From the NCBI RefSeq assembly GCF_010692555.1, contig NZ_JAAHHG010000023.1, positions 24,305-65,812 of the forward strand: a stretch of 41,508 nucleotides of DNA, given 5' to 3'. Of this stretch, positions 36,191-41,508 are shown in pieces. Made by a program: the position numbers and the translations under genes. Position 1 is the stretch's first letter, and every line of letters begins with the position of its first letter. The notes under the pieces were generated by a model, which was not told where the DNA came from, did no database searches, and saw only the letters and a list, made by a program, of their open reading frames with translations. Source of the stretch: Okeania sp. SIO3B5 (lineage in GTDB: Bacteria; Cyanobacteriota; Cyanobacteriia; Cyanobacteriales; Microcoleaceae).

Positions 36191-36759
36191 AACCCACATT
36201 CCGCACGTCAAAATGTATCATTAAAAGTAGCATAAAAATCTGTAGCTTGGTAGGTATTTATCATAAGCAAATCATCTCAATACTTTTTTCGTTCATCAAA
36301 TTCCGAGTAAAAAATTTACGCATAAATACTTGCTAGATATGATTACTCAATCACAGCAGCTATGATTTTCTTCTAAAGTTCTGTCTCCTGTCTCCTGTCT
36401 CGTGACTCCTTCTTTAGTCCCACTAATATCAATTTGATAAATATTTGCTACAAATGACTGAGCTTTTTGCTCGGAGTTAGGACTCAGAATCGGGAGTCAG
36501 AATAAATGGCTTCGATAGCAGTTTTTAAGTTGTAAATTCTCTTTTTTATCAAAGGCACATCTCCTGAAAGTATGCACTCTCACACCTATTATTTGTAACA
36601 TTATTTTTTTGAATTGGTACAACTACTATTTTTCCCTGTTGCCTGTTGCCTGTTGCCTGTTCCCTGTCCCCTCTTTTCTAGAGATGTCTAATAAATTTTT
36701 TCTCAAAAACTATTGCAATTAATTTTTTTTGTGTTAGTATATATAAATGTGAGTAGCAA

Positions 36760-36841
36760 GGGTCGATGCCCGAGTGGTTAATGGGGGCGGACTGTAAATC
36801 CGCTGGCTACGCCTACGCTGGTTCAAATCCAGCTCGGCCCA
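36760..36841 (+). tRNA. tRNA-Tyr (GTA)
   Basis: Acceptor GGGTCGA pairs with TCGGCCC (one G-T), discriminator A, CCA not encoded. Anticodon GTA sits in GGACTGTAAATCC. The long variable arm (GCTGGCTACGCCTACGC) is typical of bacterial tRNA-Tyr, and the T-loop is GGTTCAAATCC. Confidence 0.97.
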
Positions 36842-36871
36842 CTCACAAATAAAAAGGATTGAAAGAAAAAC

Positions 36872-36943
36872 GCCCGTGTGGCTCAGTGGTAGAGCACACC
36901 CTTGGTAAGGGTGAGGTCACGAGTTCAATCCTCGTCACGGGCT
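36872..36943 (+). tRNA. tRNA-Thr (GGT)
   Basis: 72 nt. Acceptor GCCCGTG pairs perfectly with CACGGGC, discriminator T. Anticodon loop in CCCTTGGTAAGGG gives GGT; T-arm GAGTTCAATCCTC. It is 30 bp after tRNA-Tyr and probably co-transcribed. Confidence 0.97.
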
Positions 36944-37188
36944 TTTAAAATAATTAATAGTATTCCTAAACGTATAATATAATATCATAATAAATAAATA
37001 AGTTTTGCTTTTTTCAATAATATATAGTCATGGTTAGAACCATATGAAAAAAGCCTAAAGCATCAAATGATAATGTAATTAAAGCTTTAGTATTTTAAGT
37101 AGAGTTATACATATTTAGCTATTTTTCTCAAATAGCTTCAATGGTATGGCAAAATCAATAAGCTAAGTATTTTTTGGGGTAAGGTGGT

Positions 37189-38124
37189 ATGACACCTACA
37201 AAACTGTCAGATTCAGAAAAATTAGAAATTGTTGAGCTGTATCAAACTACAGAAGATAATACTATTACTCTAGCAGACCGCTATGGAGTAAGTAGTTCTA
37301 CAATTAGACGTATACTGCAAAGTAACATACCAGAAGATGAATATAAAGAGCTAGTTCACCAGAAGCAAAAACGTCCATCTCGTTCCCAAAAAAATAATAT
37401 TGACCAGGATACAGCAGATGATTTCGATGAGTTAAAAGTCAAGGAAGACTTAGATGGAGAAGTATTAGATGATGGGGAAGATGAATTAGGTGAAGTAGTC
37501 AAAAAAAGACGACGACGGTCTTCTTCATCTAATAATCCTGAAATTAATCAGCAAACAGAAGCTCCTAAATTATCCTTAACTTCTCAAGAAAAGCCAAAAT
37601 CAAGCGATCGCTTTGAGAATAATTACGATCTGCCAAAAGAAGAAATAGAAGAGATTTTAGCAGCAGACTTACTAGAGCAAACCCAAAACTTAGATGATTT
37701 TGAGGATGATGATTTAGAAGATTTTTCTCAAGAATTTGACGATGAAGATAAGCTCGACGAAGAAGAGGATGTAGAAACACCCTATAACCTATCTATTCAG
37801 AATTCTAGTTATTCTGAAATTAGAGTCTATCCTCTTACAGAATCTGTTCTGCCAAAAATTTGCTACTTAGTAGTAGATAAATTTACAGAGTTAGTGACTA
37901 GACCGTTGATGGCCTTTGGGGAGCTAGGACAAATACCTATAGAAGATTCTCAAGAGAGAACTTTACCAGTTTTTGACAATCACAGAGTAGCTCATAGATT
38001 TTCTACCCGTAACCAAAGGGTGCTGAAAGTGCCTGATGGTAGAATGTTGCAAAAAACTTCAGTATATTTACAAGCTAAGGGTATTACTCGACTACTGATA
38101 GATGGTCAAATATACAAGTTATAG
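37189..38124 (+). CDS. HTH protein with acidic linker, function unknown
   Basis: 311 aa. Residues 5-45 form a transposase-type HTH (LSDSEKLEIVELYQTTEDN, then LADRYGVSSSTIRRIL). The next ~160 residues are disordered, with basic KKRRRRSSSS and long acidic runs (DDFEDDDLEDFSQEFDDEDK). The ~105-residue C-terminal part is ordered: YSEIRVYPLTESVLPKICY, then FDNHRVAHRFSTRNQRVLKV and SVYLQAKGITRLLIDGQIY. No catalytic DDE is seen, so it is not an active transposase; a chromosomal DNA-binding protein is more likely. A GC-rich ribosome-like AAGGTGG precedes the ATG. It follows the tRNA pair by 245 bp. Confidence 0.75.
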   Translation: MTPTKLSDSEKLEIVELYQTTEDNTITLADRYGVSSSTIRRILQSNIPEDEYKELVHQKQKRPSRSQKNNIDQDTADDFDELKVKEDLDGEVLDDGEDELGEVVKKRRRRSSSSNNPEINQQTEAPKLSLTSQEKPKSSDRFENNYDLPKEEIEEILAADLLEQTQNLDDFEDDDLEDFSQEFDDEDKLDEEEDVETPYNLSIQNSSYSEIRVYPLTESVLPKICYLVVDKFTELVTRPLMAFGELGQIPIEDSQERTLPVFDNHRVAHRFSTRNQRVLKVPDGRMLQKTSVYLQAKGITRLLIDGQIYKL

Positions 38125-38235
38125 TAACTACTAGAATCTCCAGAAAAGAGGGAGTAGGGAGTAGGGAGTAGGGAAAAAAATTGATAATTTCTGTGGGATA
38201 TAGTCACAAGTTATTTTCGATTATGGAAAATAAAA

Positions 38236-38481
38236 TCAAAAATCTTCTTGATGCTCTTTGGTATTTCCAATAACAAATAGAGGTGGTAGGAGAATGGAAC
38301 TAATAATAACTCCTACACTCACACTAAAAGCCAAAATTACTCCGATAGGCATCTGGATGGACTGGAAAGCAAGAAATTTCAAAGATATTGAGGCAGAATT
38401 CTGGACTGAGAAGATTGCAATACCACTCACCCACAATGCCAGAATTATACTACTGAGAATTGGCGAAATGAATTTTTGCAT
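38236..38481 (-). CDS. LapA-domain (DUF1049) small membrane protein
   Basis: 81 aa with two hydrophobic helices: ISPILSSIILALWVSGIAIF and MPIGVILAFSVSVGVIISS, separated by SVQNSASISLKFLAFQ. This is the LapA-domain pattern (VQN...v.l.f......P.g..l..af..G). The family is linked to envelope lipopolysaccharide assembly in enterics; the role in cyanobacteria is not known. Convergent with the HTH gene. Confidence 0.8.
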   Translation of the reverse strand: MQKFISPILSSIILALWVSGIAIFSVQNSASISLKFLAFQSIQMPIGVILAFSVSVGVIISSILLPPLFVIGNTKEHQEDF

Positions 38482-38599
38482 TAAATCGGCTTAGGACACA
38501 AAATAACTAATTATCACCTTACCATAAATTACCAAAAAAATGCGGGACGTTGAAAGCCCCTACTCTTTAGAGAGGGGATGAAAACGGACACGGCAGGTT

Positions 38600-38758
38600 T
38601 TAACCTGCTGTCCAGTCTTTAATCAATTCTGGCAATACTTGCCTGAGTTTTTCTTGCCAACTTGGAACCGATTTTAATTTTTGGGCTAACTCTTCATCGG
38701 TTTTAAAGCAAACAGTAGTGGTTAAAGATAATTCTCTGTCTGTGCATAAGCGGGACAA
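38600..38758 (-). CDS. Possible 52-aa protein or C-terminal fragment
   Basis: The open frame from TTG 38758 gives LSRLCTDRELSLTTTVCFKT, then DEELAQKLKSVPSWQEKLRQ and VLPELIKDWTAG, with a protein-like, amphipathic composition. No ribosome site or ATG; upstream is a GGGCATCTTGCCC repeat, so the 5' part may have been replaced. The stop lies inside a GCAGGTTTTAACCTGC palindrome. Not recognised. Confidence 0.4.
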   Translation of the reverse strand: MSRLCTDRELSLTTTVCFKTDEELAQKLKSVPSWQEKLRQVLPELIKDWTAG

Positions 38759-38867
38759 TTTTAATAGTTTTGTGGAATGGGCATCTTGCCCGTTCCTGAC
38801 CCGTTCCTGACCACACTTATATTCATCTCAGAGAAAAGATCAAGGAAACTAATGGCAACTAAATAGT

Positions 38868-39040
38868 TTGACATCCTCCCGACGTTGCGCATGGCGCGAC
38901 AACGCGGGATTCCTAAACCTCGCGGCTCAGGACTTTCTGCTTCGTAGCACCTGCCTCCAAGGCCAAACCTCTTTCTGGTCTAAAGGCGCGCTCCACAGAC
39001 TGACACTGCTAGCCCAGCAGCCTAATTCTGTTTAGTGTAG
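38868..39040 (-). pseudogene. 3' end of an IS200/IS605-type tnpB with its right end
   Basis: On the minus strand a tnpB tail is readable: VERAFRPERGLALEAGATKQ, then KVLSREV and TAG. After it come GGAATCCCGCG, a GCGCAACG-type stem and GGGAGGATGTCAA, the usual right end of cyanobacterial tnpB elements, where the guide RNA (omega RNA) would finish. Upstream the frame shifts and stops, so only the last ~30 codons remain. A hairpin CCCCTACTCTTTAGAGAGGGG with GATGAAAAC at 38554-38585 may be another right end on the plus strand. Confidence 0.65.
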
Positions 39041-39190
39041 CATACTATGTGTAAAAACCGCTCTTATTGATTGGTTTTCCCATCCCTCCGCTCCCCTTCG
39101 GGATAGCGCGGGTCTTCAACCAACGTTGAGATAAAAAATTTGCCAGATAATTAGTGTAATAATATTACTAACAAACTTTAAAATTGATAA

Positions 39191-39880
39191 ATGCTAGTTC
39201 CTCTAACTCGTAAAACATTTGAACAACTAATTCCAACTGTAGCTACGAGCGACCAATATAGATATTATTGGGGAAAATTCTCTGATGTTTTGAAACGAGC
39301 TTTAATTTCTGCTGTTGCAGTTTTGACCATTGTTTTAATTAACGTATTTGCTCACAACGATGGAGACCCTTTATTTTTACTAATAGGTATTACAGCAGGT
39401 CTTTATTGGTTTTGGGGACCTGTTTTATTAGCTAGTCTTCGCAATATGGAATGTAGGCGATATCCATATAGTGGTTTATGGCAAGGACGAGTTTTAGATG
39501 TATATATTACAGAAGAAGTTGTTGGTGAAGAAGAAACGGTTAATAAGAAAGGGGAACTAATGATCGTAGAAAATTTAGAGCAACGAATTAATTTAGAAGT
39601 AGGCGATAAAACAGGATTTGTAACTGAAATTCAGGCTCCACTGCGTCGTCATCATCAAGGGGTTTCTAGAGGTCAGGTAGCTGTAATGTTAGTAATGTCT
39701 TATCAAGAAGATTTAGGAAAAATTGTCAAAAGTTCAGATATTTATCTTCCTACTGTAAATCTCTGGGTTAGTGATTATCCATATCTCAGAAGAGATGCTT
39801 TTATTGAAGCAATTAATCAGGTACGTTCATCTCGTAAAAAAAGTAAGCAAGGTCAATCAAGTGATATGAGGTTTAGTTAA
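39191..39880 (+). CDS. Conserved cyanobacterial membrane protein
   Basis: 229 aa. N-terminal MLVPLTRKTFEQLIPTVATS followed by YRYYWGKFSDVLKRAL; two helices at about 52-70 and 80-98 (ALISAVAVLTIVLINVF, PLFLLIGITAGLYWFWGPVLL). The cytoplasmic C-terminal part has CRRYPYSGLWQGRVLDVY, a beta-rich stretch and a basic end. I recall relatives labelled 'phosphate ABC transporter permease' in cyanobacterial genomes, but it has no transporter motif, so function is unassigned. ATG at 39191 without a clear ribosome site. Confidence 0.7.
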   Translation: MLVPLTRKTFEQLIPTVATSDQYRYYWGKFSDVLKRALISAVAVLTIVLINVFAHNDGDPLFLLIGITAGLYWFWGPVLLASLRNMECRRYPYSGLWQGRVLDVYITEEVVGEEETVNKKGELMIVENLEQRINLEVGDKTGFVTEIQAPLRRHHQGVSRGQVAVMLVMSYQEDLGKIVKSSDIYLPTVNLWVSDYPYLRRDAFIEAINQVRSSRKKSKQGQSSDMRFS

Positions 39881-40200
39881 AATTCTACAAGTTAGACTAT
39901 CAACATATTTAACTTGATATTCTTATAGCTGATTAAAATTAGGTTATTTTCCTAACAAAACTTCGACCTGGCTTATTTCTAAATAGTGCAATTTCACGAA
40001 ATATTCAATAAATAAATATTACTTAACTTATACACTCAAAATTTAGACGTCGGTCTTAATGCTTTTATCGATGCATATTTCTATAATCATAAAATTTATC
40101 TGAAGTCGGTATGATCAAGATTAGTAATTTATTATCTATATTTTTAATAGGTTCGTAATTGACCTCCACTATTTCAAGATTATTTATTTGAACAGGAATA

Positions 40201-40375
40201 ATACCAATTCCCAAAAATAACATGGAACTTCAGTTATTAAGTAATAATAATGGTTGAATCATGTTTGTAACGATTATCGGCGTTAAACCAAGATATATTA
40301 TCTCTTTTCACTCTACTCCCTAATCCCTACTCCCTACTTTCAAGGTGATGTAGCAAGACTTTTGAGATTTGGTAT
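40201..40375. mobile_element. MITE-like element with TIR ATACCAA
   Basis: Left ATACCAATTCCC, right GAGATTTGGTAT (10 of 12 inverted). The interior ACTTCAGTTATTAAGTAATAA and GATTATCGGCGTTAA blocks recur in inverted form at 16330-16440, and the GATGTAGCAAGACTTTTGAG end recurs at 16808-16840. It has a CCCTACTCCCTA microsatellite and no gene. 39881-40200 shows nothing recognisable. Confidence 0.75.
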
Positions 40376-40387
40376 AAGAGAGCGTTC

Positions 40388-40532
40388 ATTAATTGATAAT
40401 TGATAATTACCTCTGGTTAAAAACGAGAGGATTGAATATAAGGAAATATTATTTCTTTTTTCCTCTTAAAAGGGGAAGCTTTAAACCTGAATTATTTAAT
40501 TATTAATTATTAATTATTAATTATTCGGTAAG
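40388..40532 (+). repeat. TTACC...GGTAA repeat with microsatellites at both ends
   Basis: Left AATTGATAATTGATAATTACC, body AGAGGATTGAATATAAGG and CCTCTTAAAAGGGGAAGC, right a TTAATTATTAATTA run before TTCGGTAAG. The right-end microsatellite matches the inverted copy at 2141-2182. Confidence 0.85.
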
Positions 40533-40563
40533 CTTATGATAATTTATAATCAAATTCAGTAGT

Positions 40564-41190
40564 TCACTTACCTTGACCTTGTTGACCATAAGCTTGCCAA
40601 GCTAAGTCCACTAAACCATTAATAACAGCTACTGCTACCACAGCACTACCCTTACGGCCATCTATTCTAATATGAGGAATCATCGAATCGTATAAACGTG
40701 ACTTAGCTACATCCACCCCCACAAAACCAGAAGGAGTACCAATAACCAAAGCAGGTCTAATTTCTTCAGCTTCAATTAAGTCAACAATTGCACAGAGGGC
40801 AGTTTGAGCTTCACCTATAACAAAAATTCCCTCTGGATAACGTCTAGCTAAAGTTTCAATTCCCCAAGCTGCCGTAGTTTTTTCCTTCTGGGGTCTAGTT
40901 ATAGCATCCATTGAACAATAAACAGGATTAACAAAGGTACTTTGAATTACTGGTGTAATACCTACCTGCACCATTGGCACATCTACGACAATAGTTGTAC
41001 GAGCGGCTAAAGCAGCAGCTCCAGATTGTAAAGCATGGTCAGAGAAACTAATTAGAGACTTATATTCAAAGTCTGCCGTAGCATATATTACCCGCCTCAC
41101 AATTTCGTACTCTGCAGGAGAGAAGGCGTGAGGGCCAATTTCTCGGTCAATAATTCCTAAGCTTTGGGCATCTGTGATGTGCCATTCCAT
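40564..41190 (-). CDS. cobH: Precorrin-8X methylmutase
   Basis: 208 aa, full length for CobH/CbiC. Isomerises precorrin-8X to hydrogenobyrinate (or the cobalt form) in cobalamin synthesis. Seen: RRVIYATADFEY (25-42 region), DHALQSGAAAL, VVDVPMVQVGI, the GEAQTALCAI stretch, and TPSGFVGVDVAKSRLYD with the substrate-binding tail. The catalytic His of the family would be in the HAFSPAEYE or SDHALQ neighbourhood. ATG at 41190. No other cob gene is in the window, as is usual in cyanobacteria. Confidence 0.95.
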   Translation of the reverse strand: MEWHITDAQSLGIIDREIGPHAFSPAEYEIVRRVIYATADFEYKSLISFSDHALQSGAAALAARTTIVVDVPMVQVGITPVIQSTFVNPVYCSMDAITRPQKEKTTAAWGIETLARRYPEGIFVIGEAQTALCAIVDLIEAEEIRPALVIGTPSGFVGVDVAKSRLYDSMIPHIRIDGRKGSAVVAVAVINGLVDLAWQAYGQQGQGK

Positions 41191-41366
41191 ATTAAATTAT
41201 TCCCCTGCCTGCAATAGTTAATTAAAATAAAGATTCAAATAAATGAAAATATTAGCATCTAATAATACCCTGGAAGGGCAAAATTTTAAAGAAATTTCCA
41301 CGGAAGTAAATCTATAGTTCATAAAAATATAGTCAAATATGACATATCCTTATTTTGCAGGTGTTA

Positions 41367-41508
41367 GTATCTATAACGTTATAGTTTTTCAACGCTATAT
41401 ATTATATTCAGGAGTTAGGCATTTTTGGGTCTCAAACACTATGTATCTATAACGTTATAGTTTTTCAACGCTATATATTATATTCAGGAGTTAGGCATTT
41501 TTGGGTCT
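41367..41508. repeat. Two copies of a 76-bp tandem unit with a perfect palindrome
   Basis: 41367-41432 and 41443-41508 are identical over 66 bp; the period is 76. Each holds CTATAACGTTATAG, a perfect 14-bp palindrome, and ATTCAGGAGTTAGGCATTTT. The second copy runs to the window end, so the array length is unknown. Confidence 0.9.

Noticed and set aside
37189-38124. Active transposase call for the HTH protein
   Set aside because: The HTH is transposase-like but there is no DDE catalytic core, no terminal repeats, and most of the protein is acidic linker.

Overview
The window looks like chromosome from a low-GC filamentous marine-type cyanobacterium of the Trichodesmium/Okeania kind. This is inferred, not matched to a database. 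The evidence is AT-rich DNA with scattered HIP1 sites (GCGATCGC), plant/cyanobacterial-type IspH, cyanobacterial housekeeping genes (glyS, murD, purE, cobH, amt), a PEP-CTERM protein, and very low coding density caused by many families of short dispersed repeats.

Layout. 1-930: tandem array of 121/109-bp units. 946-9346: nagA, a PEP-CTERM secreted protein, purE, a decayed tnpB, an Amt ammonium transporter followed by an SGNH esterase, and ispH. 9419-12797: accessory region with a small exported protein beside an attC-like end, a duplicated Rpn-type nuclease, and an Abi-alpha/DUF433 pair. 12946-14895: a membrane protein of unknown function and an orphan DevA/LolD-type ATPase, then about 2.2 kb of repeats. 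17087-21407: glyS and murD. 21916-26082: a defence/toxin island with a Uma2 nuclease, a C5 DNA methyltransferase, a broken HNH restriction endonuclease with its C-type controller gene and operator, and a duplicated VapBC-like module. 26091-30761: a UreH_2-type membrane protein, a secreted beta-rich protein and a dynamin-like GTPase. 31165-35583: a Nudix protein, a ceramidase-family membrane protein and an ABC exporter. 36760-36943: tRNA-Tyr and tRNA-Thr. 37189-41190: an HTH protein with an acidic linker, a LapA-domain protein, a tnpB 3' remnant, a conserved membrane protein and cobH.

The clearest system is the restriction-modification locus at 22637-25007. The methyltransferase (+) converges on a C gene plus endonuclease operon (-). 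The endonuclease start overlaps the C stop by 4 bp, and a double C-box lies just upstream of C. The endonuclease is broken by an early stop and by a 175-bp element flanked by a perfect 8-bp target duplication. Removing the element and one duplication restores a continuous HNH reading frame. The C gene also carries an early stop. The methyltransferase has therefore become solitary.

The second theme is a community of short mobile repeats. At least seven families have terminal inverted repeats; one is nested inside another with an exact 8-bp duplication, and another copy of the host family shows the empty site. These elements lengthen genes, supply stop codons, and form the leader in front of the methyltransferase.
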